Shown here: in pieces, positions 12,401 through 23,907 of the stretch
Layout: each line of letters begins with the position of its first letter
How positions within the stretch are numbered: position 1 is the stretch's first letter
NCBI RefSeq assembly: GCF_040436345.1
Contig: NC_133224.1
Span: 7,370,741 to 7,434,740 of the forward strand
DNA length: 64,000 nucleotides
Direction of reading: 5' to 3'
Origin: Pagrus major
Lineage: Eukaryota > Chordata > Actinopteri > Spariformes > Sparidae
Notes under the pieces: model-generated
Databases searched by the model: none
The model's input: the letters and a program-made list of their open reading frames with translations, nothing else
Told to the model about the DNA's origin: nothing
Translations under genes and position numbers: made by a program

Positions 12401-13201
12401 TTTTGTGTAATATTCTGTTATAATTTTGTATCAGGTTTAGATAATGTTTTGTTCATTTGATCTTTCTAACAAAGCAGTTTGAACAGCTTTTTCTACACAG
12501 CTTCAGTGAACCAAACTAAAGTAGCTTTACAGTCACTAAACTTATTCCAGTGTGAAGTCAGTGGTATCATGCAGAGCTACGCTTTCCAAGTAGCTTCTCC
12601 TAACAATTGAGCACTAATCCAGTCATTTCATAATGTGCACTGAGTAAAATGAAACATATATGGAAAAACACAACTGCAAAAACAAGTGATCAAGAGTGAC
12701 ACAGTAGGTGACATATAGGACAAACATGATCAGTAAATATAGAAAAGATAACTAGTCACCTTCAGCATGTCCGTACAGGAGTGTATTCAGCACTAAAATA
12801 AAGATGAAAACTTCATTAGACCAGAATCAAATACAAAATCCAGCTGGAGTTTCATCAGTGGCAACTATTGTTTATCAATCAACAGTATCACACATTTCTG
12901 TGATGATATTCTGCTACAGAGTTTCAGAGGTGGGAAACACATTTAAAAACTCTTCAATATATAGAGGCCCAGTAAAATAAGCAATAAATGTAACTCCACA
13001 GCTATATACATAACACCTTAGATCATATACTGTACATGTATTGTCCAGATATGGACATAATCCTCCAATCTGAACCAAGCCAAATCAGCAACAAAGGTCC
13101 TGCCTACACAACTACTACACTGATATAAATACTGAACATCACATAGAAAGTCAGATGTACTCACAGAGTAACCCGAGCACACCGAGCAGAGTGTGACCCA
13201 T
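3472..13201 (-). CDS. FCRL-like receptor gene 1, eight Ig domains, ITAM tail (activating type)
   Basis: Predicted type I membrane receptor of the Fc-receptor-like / teleost leukocyte immune-type receptor group, probably on leukocytes; the ligand is unknown. Exons: signal peptide 13165-13201 and 12760-12792; Ig domains 11321-11581, 10300-10575, 9008-9277, 7976-8239, 7590-7862, 7123-7422, 6347-6616 and 5589-5831; transmembrane 5275-5388; microexon 5137-5152; tail exons 4970-5043 and 4799-4849. The second tail exon carries an in-frame TAA (4812-4814), giving 822 aa and an ITAM-like YSAL-x7-YETV. A second cassette follows (4622-4637, 4455-4528, 3684-3734, stop 3472-3474). Splicing from 4970 to 3734 gives 829 aa with a canonical YSAL-x7-YDTI. 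The membrane span has no charged residue, so signalling would come from its own tail. Odd point: the F-strand Cys of the third Ig domain is replaced by Phe (YRFKG). All Ig exons are phase 1-1. Splice choice between the two ends is not visible from DNA. Confidence 0.82.
3844..4410. mobile_element. Non-autonomous Tc1-like element in a tail intron of gene 1
   Basis: The left end (GTCAAAAAGACTGAGACCAC) and right end (CAGACTTTTGGACCCCACTG) are imperfect inverted copies of one another and resemble terminal repeats of fish Tc1-like elements. The interior of about 530 bp has no transposase frame. The same insertion is present in gene 2 (16722-17288) and absent from gene 3, which dates it before the gene 1/gene 2 split. 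Confidence 0.6.
4455..4637 (-). other. Second tail cassette of gene 1, microexon plus tyrosine exon
   Basis: The microexon 4622-4637 (16 nt) and exon 4455-4528 (74 nt) repeat the arrangement at 5137-5152 and 4970-5043. The tyrosine exon encodes NYENDHYSALLHG and the 51-nt exon at 3684-3734 adds GDVCLYDTI, completing YxxL-x7-YxxI. All cassette junctions are phase-compatible, so the cassette can follow or replace the first one. Confidence 0.7.
4799..4849 (-). other. Tail exon of gene 1 with premature TAA
   Basis: This 51-nt exon encodes GDVCLYETVRGR followed by TAA at 4812-4814. The gene 2 counterpart at 17675-17725 has CAA at the same codon and stays open. A single C-to-T change in the coding strand explains the difference. 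If the exon is included, the receptor ends with one ITAM-like motif; if skipped, the downstream cassette is used. Confidence 0.75.
8590..8745. repeat. Dispersed fish repeat remnant in the domain 3-domain 4 intron
   Basis: The stretch with ATCCTTTGCAGGGTCA, ATCCTGGACAGACTGTCAGTCTATCACAG and following bases resembles a very common fish dispersed repeat (the 'cagggtcg...cctggacaggtcgccagtctatc' type). Copies sit at the homologous intron position in gene 2 (about 19611-19765) and twice in gene 3 (about 32512-32665 and 33895-34050), showing it was duplicated with the Ig module. Confidence 0.45.
10884..11030 (+). mobile_element. LINE 3' tail inserted in the domain 1-domain 2 intron of gene 1
   Basis: Genes 2 and 3 read CAGCC directly into ACCAGGATT at this point (near 22015 and 35955), whereas gene 1 has about 147 extra bases ending TGACAATAAAGGCAATCTTGAA. 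This ending is typical of short truncated fish LINE (CR1/L2-like) 3' tails. It is a gene-1-specific insertion and so younger than the duplications. Confidence 0.55.
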
Positions 13202-13394
13202 CTTCACATCCAGCACCGACACTGTCACTCTGCTTCTGATAAAACTTCCTACTTTATATTAAAATGCAGCAAAAAGAAAATAGAAGTTAAATTTCTTATA
13301 AATGTGAGAGCAGAGTTTTTCATCAACTTCTTCTTCTGGATGCAGTTCTGACTCTGTTCTTACTTCCTTTTCACACAAAGCTCAAACAACTGCA

Positions 13395-13440
13395 GTGGCT
13401 TTGACCGCAGCATACTTTGACATATTTACACTTCCTGTCC
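13395..13440 (-). promoter_or_regulatory. Conserved proximal promoter block of gene 1
   Basis: RUNX-like TGCGGTCA (minus strand, 13402-13409) and ETS-like ACAGGAAGT (13430-13438) occur about 200-240 bp upstream of the ATG at 13201, at the same spacing as in the other copies. Confidence 0.4.
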
Positions 13441-13649
13441 ACTGTGAATAAATTATTAGCTCATCTCCCTCACAAAGGTTTGTTCCTTGTCCTTATTTCA
13501 CATCCAAAAAACAAAATGTTAGTGTGATTTAATCTGATTAAATCACACTAACATTTTATTGTTAGCTAATCTGTACATGTTATGTTGTCCATCAATTCTT
13601 GCATCCACAGTACCTGTATTTCAATGAGGGTGTGTGTTGTGTGTATACA

Positions 13650-13794
13650 CAGTGCAGTCAGAAAGTATTTAGGTACCTCGACCTTTATCACATTTTCTTA
13701 TGTTGCAGCCTCATGCTTAAATCCATTAGATTCAGTTTTCCCTCATCAATCTACGCTCAGTAACTCATGATGTCGAAGCAGAAAGAAGTCAGGC
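13650..13794. mobile_element. Degraded Tc1-like fragment, second unit copy
   Basis: This is the copy of the element at 846-990, in the same position relative to the receptor start. The remainder of 13440-15800 is duplicated 5' flank, including the broken counterpart of the 1880-2170 segment; no gene is seen. Confidence 0.5.
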
Positions 13795-15802
13795 CCCTTC
13801 TGGTCGACCTCATGGGACCTTATATCAGAAAGAAAATGTACAGTAGTGAATGATGAGAGACAATTGAACAGAGTGGAGCTGTGAGAGTGGGCTTTCTGCT
13901 CTCTTCATGACACTATTTCTGTTTTTACCGAGCTCAGCCACTTCCTGTGGGTGAAGTGGTGGCAAAACCACCCTAAAGTGATGACACGCAAAGGTTTCTT
14001 GCTCGTCCATAAATAATGTGAAATGAAAAAGTGGCATTAATAGTAATTATTGCACGTAATGAAACACAACATTAATCATATCAGACCACATACTAACATT
14101 TTATTGCAGGTATATTTGTGCATTTTATGCAGTAAAAGCTGACAGTTCATGCATCCACACTGCCTGTGTTTTGTTGTGGGCCTGTGTTATGTGTACACTA
14201 TGTCACCTATACAATTTTCTTTAAAATACTACATTGGCAAACACTCACCAGAGTAAAACAGCTTCTTGTTTGACTTCAGAATAAGGAATTTCAGTAAAAT
14301 AATTAAATTTAACAAATTAGAAAAGATTGTCAGTCAGGTGTCCTCAGATATTAATCTAAAAGGGCCAAGTATTATATTAGCTATCAATGTTTCACAACTT
14401 TTGATCTTTAAGATGTAACCTGGCCTGTGAGCTGCAGCCTTATAAGATGGAGTAAAGATATCTGTAAACTGAGTTGCCTTTGTTTTTGCCTCATGTTACT
14501 ACAATGAGTCTAGATATCAAATAGGATAATCATGAGGGAAAATAACATCAAATGAACAAAATACTAAAATAAACTGTGAGCGTGAGAAGGAACACACAAA
14601 GTCAGTTCTCATCAGCATGACTATTTTTTGACAATTTCACACATACCACCCTATTTTTTGACAATTTCACACATACCAAGAATTAGACAGTGTCATCATT
14701 CACACCTTCGAAGTTGTTGTTTTTTTCTCTCTTGTGGTAGAAGTTGAGTCGAGTAAAGCAGGGTGACATTTTCAGCTGCAAAAGAGTCAAAGAACATGAA
14801 AAGTTTAAAATAAGAGAAGTTCACAAAGTTATTATTACTTAGAGAGGATTACAACTTTTTGAGAATGAGGCTCACAGGTAACCTTGACTTGGCATCCTGG
14901 GACTTAACTACAGCCGCCCTCGTCTCAGAGGTCAAAAGGAGCACATGCATTGTGTCGGTATCAGTTAGTGTGGTTTGGCACCCCCTGTGGTGACCTGTGG
15001 AAAAGCTTTTATTTCAGCTGCACAGTGACTGAGGTCTATCAAGTACAGTGACTGACTTGCTCATCAACCTGATCATCTTAATATAAAATAAAGTTCAAGA
15101 AGTTTCATTGGCCTGTCTCTGTATTAACTTAAATCACATATCCTTATCATTGCTACCTGGTAAACTCACACTGGTACACTGTATTACCATGCTTTAAGAA
15201 GAAGAAGACTCCCTGTACAGCTCAGTGCTACACTGTCAGGACTTACTGTTATAGTCAATGAACAGTGGTCTAGAAAACTAAAATATTCCTCTTCTTGATT
15301 TACCACTGAGTATAGTCACGGGCACTCTTGGAAATGGTAACGATACAATGATAATGATATATGTATAATACATGTCAAGGAAGTAATATGTAACATTTCT
15401 ACATTAAAATGTCTAAAATGAGCAGACCTTTTTCATATACTTTGTTGAGTTTTGTGCTCATATTATCTTAAATGTTTCAAACAATGTTCAAACCCCCAAA
15501 ATGGTTTCATTTAGTCGCCTGACTTTGATTTTGAAACTACCTCTGGTGCCAGTTTAGTAAAAAACAAAGAAATGTAAATGAGATATAAAACAATTCCACA
15601 GTATGAAGCATCATGTTGAGACACTAAGATAATTGACATGCAGTACAACATATGCCTGAATGGGCTTGACTCTAATACACATTATGAAGAGTGAGTAGTG
15701 ACACAAGTATGAAGAGACTTTTCAAACTGAAGTAACTCGTTATATTCCTTTTTCCCTCTAAATCTATGAGGAACACTGCTGACAGCTTATTGCTGGAAAA
15801 AG

Positions 15803-15808
15803 TTTATT
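15803..15808 (-). promoter_or_regulatory. Polyadenylation signal of gene 2
   Basis: AATAAA on the minus strand lies about 540 nt past the stop at 16348-16350, in the same sequence context as 2923-2928. Confidence 0.6.
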
Positions 15809-16347
15809 GATGCATAAAATGGTCAACGACCTTTTAAAAATATACATTTATATAAAACAAAACATAAAATACAGAGAATATCAAACCATTTTTAAAATGA
15901 CAGAAGCTTGTTTGTGTAACAGGATTTTTCTTTCACATAAAAGACATTAAATGATATAAATGTTTAACTCTTTTTAATCAAAAACTACAAAAGATGCTGA
16001 CTTTAAAGTTGCACAATCACCTCGTACCGAGTGTCGACACATAATATTTGTTCTTTGCAACAACAAACAACAACAACAAAGGTGTCAGAACATACCGGAC
16101 GTAAACAACAAAACATTTCAATTATTATATGTGATAATCTAAACTCTTTATACCAAATACAACAGAAGATTAAAACCATATGATACATTCATTTTAAATG
16201 ACCTGCTGTTAGATTCACTTTACCAAATACTGTTTGTTATTTGGACAGCACAGCTGCACACAGTGATCACATGAAAGCTGTGAAAGTACACAGATGTAGT
16301 TTTTCATGTTGTCGTTCGTTCCATTGGTTCAGTTGATACAGATTTCT

Positions 16348-19300
16348 TTATTGACCTGAAAGAAAAAGCAAAGTCAACAAAAAAGAGATTGAGGTTGATG
16401 TCGGGATTAAAAATGCTTTGTGACATTTTACTCTGTCCTCTCTCTCTCCCCCTCTTCCACTCTCTGTCACCCCCCGACCACTCTCCCAATAAAGTCACTC
16501 TTAGTGTGTCTGTGATCAATAACAACAGCTCCATGTTAAATAAGAAGGTATAAACTGTACCATGTTCAGCTTCTTGACGGCCTCTGATTGTGTCATAGAG
16601 ACAAACATCACCTACAGAGAAATGAAAATCAAGTCAAGGTTAATTTAATCACTTTAACTGTAAACAACAAATGAATCATGTGAGACCTCAGATTGTTTTG
16701 ATCATTTAAAATGTGTTTATAGAGTCAAAAAGACTGAGACCAAGCAACAACTCTATTTTGCATTTGTTTTGAATGTAATAATATTTTTTATTGCAGATGA
16801 TAATATCAGCTTAACAATTTGAGTTAAAAGTTGATTCTTTGAAGAATTCTGGTATTTCTTAACCCACCTCCAGTCTTTTGTCTTGATTCACCAACTAAGA
16901 AGTGGTTTAGGAACGGCTAATCGTCCTCCAGACAACTACAAGACAGCTTTCCTTTGACAGACTTCACCTGATTGGATTCTTGTGTGTGTATTTATCAAAT
17001 TCTGTATCTGTGATGAAGTTGCTTTTCTATCTTTCAGGGAACGAAGCTTGATTTATTGATCTTCTGATGGTGTGGCCACTTTGGGTCTGTCTTTGGATAC
17101 AACTGATCCAGTTTCTGTGAAGTGTTTTACAGTTTATATTGTTACATGCACTGCCCCTTTAGGAACCTTGAGTCTGGAAATGATTTGATGCTAAGACTCA
17201 CACTTTCTTAGCATTTTCTGATTATTTTCAGGTTTACGTGACAATATTAGAGATTTTCAATGGTCTCAGACTTTTGGACCCCACTGTATAAATATGTAAG
17301 ATTAGATTTATAATATTAGTTTAACTGCTTACCATGGAGAAGAGCGGAGTAATGATCATTCTCGTAGTCCTCACGATTTGCGTTGGCGCTCTCCGGCTGG
17401 ACTGGTCTACAACACGTATCAGATACAATACATTTAAATAGGAACATAAACATGTGTTGATGTTATGTTCAAAATGAGATGAGAGAGTGTTGCACCTACC
17501 TGACAAAGCATGAATCTGTGAAAAAGACATTTGTTTTTAAATGTGTAACTCAGTCTAAAATGTCATTCAGACAAATAAATATGCTCAAGGATTGTCAATA
17601 AGTCATTTACAGTTAAATTAAATAGTCTCATATTTCTAACAGCTCCATGTTAAATAAAAAGGTATAAACTGTACCATGTTCAGCTTCTTGACGGCCTCTG
17701 ACTGTTTCATACAGACAAACATCACCTACAGAGAAATAAATATCAAGCCAAGGTTAATTAACAATACTTATTAAACAAACTAAGATTTTTTTAGATTACT
17801 TAAAATATTATATGTAAAAAATAAAGATTAGTTTAACTGCTTACCATGGAGAAGAGCAGAGTAATTATCATTCTCGTAGTCCACACGATCTGTGTTGGTG
17901 CTCTCAGGCTGGACTGGTCTACAACACGTATCAGATACAATACATTTAAATAGGAACATAAACGTGTTGATATTACGTTCAAAATGAGATGAGAGAGTGT
18001 TGCACCTACCTGACAAAGCATGAATCTGTGAAAAAGACATTTGTTGTTAGATGGTTGTTATACTGCTATTCTATCTCATGAGATCAGAGTATGTGTGTGT
18101 ATTTGAATAATTAAAAATCATCTAATAATAGAAGAAGAAGGTCTCACCCTTGGACGCTTTGTAGCAAAACAACACGAGCAGAGGAATAACAAGAACGAGT
18201 CCACAAACCAGCCCAACAATCAACAGTACAGGGAATGAAGAGCTATCAGGCCTGGACACTGCTGTAATAAATAGTAAATATTAACTGTGAATAAACTTAT
18301 ATAGCATGTTTCTAAAACTGAATTTACAAAGTGCTTTAATCAGAGTCAACCGAAACCAACAGGAGAAGGTGTCTGAAACTAAAACTACTTTGAAATTAGT
18401 TCAGTATTCAGCTAAATTTCTTTCTCACACAGAAACAGTTCACATATAAAAGAAAATGGAATAATTGTTTTAATCCTACTCACCCTGAACTGACATCCAG
18501 CTCTGTGCTGACTCTTGTCCTGAGTGTTGACACTTGTAGAATCCTTCATCTGACTTTGACACTGCAGAGATATTTAACTCCCATCTGGTGTCATTTTGAA
18601 TCAGTTTCTCATTGTGATAGAAAAACACAGTGGAGTCAAATGTTTGATTTCTTAATTTGCAGCTCAGAGTAACAGACTCTCCCTCAGTCACAGGACGGGC
18701 AGGACTCAGCAGGATCATATCTCCATCTGTTAAACAGTCAAAGAATACGAGGTTTCAGTCAGAGATCAGCTGGTCGAGGAACTTGAGAATGAATCTATGT
18801 AGATAGATGATAAAAGATACATACTGGGTTTTTTTCTTTGACTTTTCTCATTGATTTAACAATGATCATAAAATCTGACGTTCTATTTCGTCCCTACTTC
18901 ATCCAGGACTCATAGAACCGTAGTTACAACTGTAACTTTCGTTTTATCTTCATACAAATAAAAAAATACAATATATGTCAAATGTCAAACTCACCATTTG
19001 TGTTGACAGTGATTGGATCACTGTACTCTGTGTAGTAAACTGACTCTCCTCTTCCTCCTCTGCACCAGTAGACTCCTCCATGTGAGACTCTGATTCGTCC
19101 AGCTGAGAGTTGAGTGGTCAGAGGTTCAGATGTTTTCTCTCCTCTGTACCAGAAGTATTTCCAACCAGCTGATGGGTTCACAGAGCAGGTCAGGATCACA
19201 CTGCCCCCTACAGGAATGTCTCTGTCATCAGCCCTCAGTTCAGCCTTTGGTCTGTTTGCTGTTTGATTTAGAACAAAGACATAAAAAAGGAAATTAATGT

Positions 19301-22300
19301 CACTGTGATTTACTTCAGTTTATATAGTGCAGCCCCTACAGACAAGAAATACTTGAACTGTAAGACTTACATTTGCATTAATATTATCACTGAATTAATT
19401 CATAAATACTGGACACATATTAGTTTAAACCTCTCTTGCATGTCATGCCCCTCTCTCTTTTCCTGGGTTTCTTAATGAATTAGCTGCTGCACTACTGAAT
19501 GTTACATTTGTGAAGGTAAAACCTTGTGTTTCAGTGCTGAAGAGCCAAGTTGAACACTTTCACTGTGGTTTTTCATTGTTGAAGGACAACTGTTTAATTA
19601 TCAATGATCTGTAGCCTCTTATCCTTTGCAGGGTCACAGGGTGATTATCCCAGCTCACATTTGATGAGAGCGAGGTTACATCCTGGACAGACTGTCAGTC
19701 TATCACAGAGTGAACACATAACACAGACGACCATTGACACTATCACTTACAGGAGATGTAGACGATTCAAGTGATTCATATAAACTAATCTGACTGTGAT
19801 TAACCTGAGTTAACTCAACCAGTCGGCCAAATGTTTCTTTCACAGCCAGAACCTTCTGACTGTGGAGAACAGTGTTAAAGTGCAGCATCATTCCAGCCTG
19901 GAAGTTATTTGAGATGCTTTTGTCATTTCTGATGGAAAAACTACAGTACTCTGATTACTGGCTGCTTTTCAGGTATTTTGTTCCAATGCTAAAACATTTT
20001 TTAAAAATCATTCAGTTCATTTAAGAGACTTCATTGTTGTTGGAGAGAAATGTTTCCTGCTGTTTAATTTAGATTAATGAAAACATTAAGACATTTTCAG
20101 TATGAATGACAGATAGTCCAACTTACATGATACAGTCAGTTTGATGACATCACTCCACCGTGTGGAGAAATATAAGTCTCTTCTTCCTTTACACCTGTGT
20201 TCTCCACTGTGAGCCTCAGTAGCACTGATAATCCTGTATTCACTGGATGTTGGAGGTGTGTTTAAGTTGTCTTTATACCATTCATACATCCACTCAGTGT
20301 TTCCTCCATATTTGATCTCACATCTGAGGGTGATCGTCTCACCACTGAATATCTGAGGCCAGTTGGGTTGAAGGGTCAAAGTGTTCCTGTTGGAGACTGT
20401 TGACATAAAAAATACACAATTAGGGTTCAAACAGGATTAAACACTAAACTGATAAAATGCCGTCATCTTCTGTTATAATCACTGTATTAATTATGTGAAT
20501 ACATGTTGTTCTGTTCTGTAGCAAACATTTCAAAAATCAAATCATTTAGTACAGACACTAGACTGTTTTGACCACAGCAATGTGGAAGAACATCTTCATT
20601 ATCCCTCTTTGTTAGTCTTGTGTCTAATATCTAGTTTATCATGCAAGCTGATGTTTTTTTATTTTAAATGGTTTGATGGTAAAAGGCCTTTATGAACACA
20701 TCAACACCTTTTTAACATTAGGATTTAAAGTTTGTTCCAATTAAAATCTACTTAAAATAAAAACATGTAGTGATTTTGGCATTAATAACATTAATGTTTA
20801 ACTCCCAGCACAACATGCAGATTGTGTGTTTTCTCAACCACCTCCACTTCCTCTTGCAACTACAGTATTAGCAGCAGTACTTTGTAAACTTTTCCTTATG
20901 AACAATCTCCTTACAAAAGATGATTTGCAAAAGATAAAAAAAGGGGGAGTTAATAAGGAAAGATGTTCATCTGACATCACTGCTTGACCACATTTTTAAA
21001 TATATTTAACAAAACAACACAGGCTCCATTCCAGCTGTTTAAATCTAGAATAAAACAAGACAAAACAATCTCAGCCACTGAAAAGCATTTGGCAGAACAG
21101 TGTTTGATGTCAACAGAGACAGTCCACAAATCCTACATTCAGCTCTACGTCTTTCACCCAATTCAAGATATTTAAAAATTAAACTAAACAGCATAAAGGA
21201 AGAATCCTCAACTCTTTGATAGTATATGTTTACACATTGTTTTGACCTTCTGTCAAACTAATAAGTCCATTCTTGCCATGATGAAGGATATTTGAACTTT
21301 TTGTTCTTGTTTTCAGTAAAGTGAGAGGTACTGGGCTAACATGACTAACAATCACTTTCCCTTCACACTGTGGACATTGTTTAAGAACATAAAGACTGTA
21401 GGTTGTTTATTCCATTAGAAAATATTAAACTCACCAGTTTCCTCAATGATGACTGCATTACTTTCAGGTGTGACGACATATGGTTCACTTCTCCCTCCTC
21501 TGCAGGTGTATTTGGCTCCAAGTGAGATAACTCTGTTTGATTCTTCAACAGTCTGAAGAAAAGATTTTCCATAATAGCCTGAAATCTCCCTGAACCACTG
21601 ATATTCGAAGCCATCAGGATCCTCCACAGCGCATGTCAGTGTCACACTGCCCCCCAGTGGAATGACTGTCCTGTCTGCTGTCAGTGTGACTGTACGTCTA
21701 CGTGCTGTTTGGTTTAGAAAAACAATAAAACAAGGAAATTACTGTCATGGACATGCCATCAAAAATGTTTTTACATTTTTACATAACACAATGAAAACAC
21801 TTATTGTTTCAATGAACTGATTTGTTGAACAGTTTTGACCCCACAAACAGCTGCAAGTACAGAAAACACAAGAAAACAGAGAAAAGTTGTTCACATCAAG
21901 ATAAATATGTTTCAATACCAAACACATTTCTAGGGACCACTAGTAGTAAAAGGCTGATAGTACGTGTACCCAATATCTGAAATAATTCAATCAGGCAATC
22001 AGCCTCTCAGCCACCAGGATTCTTGTGACAAGAGCTGCTTGACATTGAGGACTGTCAGGCTGTTTATTGATCGGTTAGTTGAAGGCAGATGAAAGCTTAA
22101 CTTGTCGTTCAGCACTTGATAGTATTTTAAGAGAATCATGAATACTTCATGTAAAATCTACTGTAAGAAGACAAAAAACTCGACTGGACAGTGAAATGCA
22201 ACTGAAAGCTTAGAAAAGCTAATAAGTGAATATTTGATGTTTAGAGATTTTGTGACCTGTTCTTTGGATTCTTGGTGCAGCATTGAAAACAATAATAATG

Positions 22301-23297
22301 TTTTTTCATCACAGTGAGACAGCTTCTTACCTTTCACTCTCAGCTCTCTGTCTGCAGATTCTGTCCCATCATCAAACTCACACTTGTACCAGCCCACATC
22401 TGACACTGACACTTGAATTGTCATTTCTCCTACAGTGGAAGACTGATGGGTTGTGTCACTTTTAATAAGTGATCCATCTTTGAAAAAGGTAGCTGTCATC
22501 GCATTTCTTGAAGTACGATTCTTACAGCTCAGAGTCACCAAGTCTCCTTCAAACAAAGTCAATTCAGGAACTTCCAGGACTGCATCAGCATCTATGTAAC
22601 AGAGGTAGAGAGATGTTTTATTAATATGTTCAATCAAATGAACATATGATTTATCTGACAACATCAATACTAAATATGTTTTTAAACTGTATCAAGAACA
22701 TTCAACATTAAGGAGGATTTAAGGAAGCAGTAAAAGTTTAGTAAAATGAAACATATATGGAAAAACACAACTGCAAAAACAAGTGATCAAGAGAGATACA
22801 GTAGGTGACATATAGGACAAACATGATCAGTAAATATAGAAAAGATAACTAGTCACCTTCAGCATGTCCGTACAGGAGTGTATTCAGCACTAAAATAAAT
22901 ATGAAAACTTCATTAGACCAGAATCAAATACAAAATCCAGCTGGAGTTTCATCAGTGGCAACTATTGTTTATCAATCAACAGTATCACACATGTCTGTGA
23001 TGATATCCTACTACAGAGCTACAGAGGTGGGAAACACATTTAAAACTCTTCAATACATAGAGGCCCAGTAAAATAAGCAATAAATGTAACTCCACAGCTA
23101 TATACATAATACCTTAGATCATATACTGTACATGTGTTGTCCAGGTATGGCCATAATCCTCCAATCTGAACCAAGCCAAATCAGCAACAAAGGTCCTGCC
23201 TACACAACTACTACACTGATATAAATACTGAACATCACATAGAAAGTCAGATGTACTCACAGAGTAACCCGAGCACACCGAGCAGAGTGTGCCCCAT
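16348..23297 (-). CDS. FCRL-like receptor gene 2, five Ig domains, two tandem ITAM-type cassettes
   Basis: Predicted activating-type leukocyte receptor, ligand unknown. Exons: signal peptide 23261-23297 and 22857-22889; Ig domains 22331-22591, 21435-21704, 20127-20396, 18995-19258 and 18484-18726; transmembrane 18148-18261; tail 18010-18025, 17845-17918, 17675-17725, then 17500-17515, 17333-17406, 16561-16611, and a last exon whose coding part is only 16348-16355 (final Gln and TAA). The sum is 1782 nt, 593 aa. The tail carries YSAL-x7-YETV followed by YSAL-x7-YDTI, both in frame; only the second fits the strict ITAM consensus, the first ending in V. Compared with gene 1 it lacks the Ig exons equivalent to 7590-7862, 7123-7422 and 6347-6616, removed by an intronic deletion near 18955. 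Its intron between the second signal exon and domain 1 is only about 265 bp, against more than 1.1 kb in genes 1 and 3. Whether all six tail exons are used together in one mRNA is inferred. Confidence 0.82.
16561..17515 (-). other. Second ITAM cassette of gene 2
   Basis: The 16-nt exon 17500-17515, the 74-nt exon 17333-17406 (ending YENDHYSALLHG) and the 51-nt exon 16561-16611 (GDVCLYDTI) form YSAL-x7-YDTI, matching the strict ITAM spacing. The two halves of the motif lie on separate exons about 720 bp apart, with the Tc1-like element in between. Confidence 0.72.
16722..17288. mobile_element. Non-autonomous Tc1-like element in a tail intron of gene 2
   Basis: It is the orthologous copy of the element at 3844-4410, with the same inverted ends (GTCAAAAAGACTGAGACCA and CAGACTTTTGGACCCCACTG). 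Shared position and content mean it was duplicated with the gene. Confidence 0.6.
17675..18025 (-). other. First ITAM-type cassette of gene 2
   Basis: The 16-nt exon 18010-18025, the 74-nt exon 17845-17918 (ending YENDNYSALLHG) and the 51-nt exon 17675-17725 (GDVCLYETV) form YSAL-x7-YETV. The reading frame continues through CAA into the second cassette, unlike the TAA in gene 1. Confidence 0.72.
18883..18960. other. Deletion junction and small insertion in gene 2
   Basis: Against gene 1, sequence homologous to about 5990-6000 is joined here to sequence homologous to about 7950, removing roughly 1.95 kb with three Ig exons. Just beside the join is an extra segment of about 59 bp (18883-18942) containing the near-palindrome AGTTACAACTGTAACT, probably the truncated end of a mobile element. 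Confidence 0.6.
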
Positions 23298-23494
23298 CTT
23301 CACATCCAGCACCGACACTGTCGCTCTGTTTCTGATCAAACTTCCTACTTTGTATTAATAAAACTGCAGCAGAAAGAAAATAGAAGTTAAACTTTTTATA
23401 GATGTGAGAGCAGAGTTTTTCATCAACTTCCTCATCTGGATGCAGTTCTGACTCTGTTCTTTCTTCCCTTTCACACAGACCTCAAACAACTGCA

Positions 23495-23542
23495 GTGGCT
23501 TTGACCGCAGCATACTTAGACATGTTTACATTTCCTGTCCAC
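23495..23542 (-). promoter_or_regulatory. Conserved proximal promoter block of gene 2
   Basis: RUNX-like TGCGGTCA (23502-23509, minus strand) and ETS-like GGACAGGAAA (23531-23540) are present at the same distance from the ATG as in the other copies. Confidence 0.4.
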
Positions 23543-23748
23543 TATGAATAAACTATTAGCTCATCTCCCTCACAAAGGTTTGTTCCTCATCCTTATTTCA
23601 CATCCAAGAAACACAAGATCATTGGATTAAATCAGATTACATCACACTAACATTTTATTGTTAACTAATCTGTACATGTTATGCCGTCCAACAGTTCTTG
23701 CATCCACAGTACCTGTATTTCAATGAGGGTGTGTGTTGTGTGTATACA

Positions 23749-23907
23749 CAGTGCAGTCAGAAAGTATTAAGGTACCTCCACCTTTATCACATTTTGTTAT
23801 GTTGCAGCCTCATGCTTAAATCAATTAGATTCAGTTTTCCCTCATCAATCTACGCTCAGTAACTGATGACATGCGATGATGTCGAAGCAGAAAGAAGTCA
23901 GGCCCCT
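23749..23907. mobile_element. Degraded Tc1-like fragment, third unit copy
   Basis: This is the copy of the element at 846-990, in the flank of gene 2. The rest of 23545-25345 is duplicated flank, including the open counterpart of the 1880-2170 segment at 24394-24684, with no supported gene. Confidence 0.5.
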
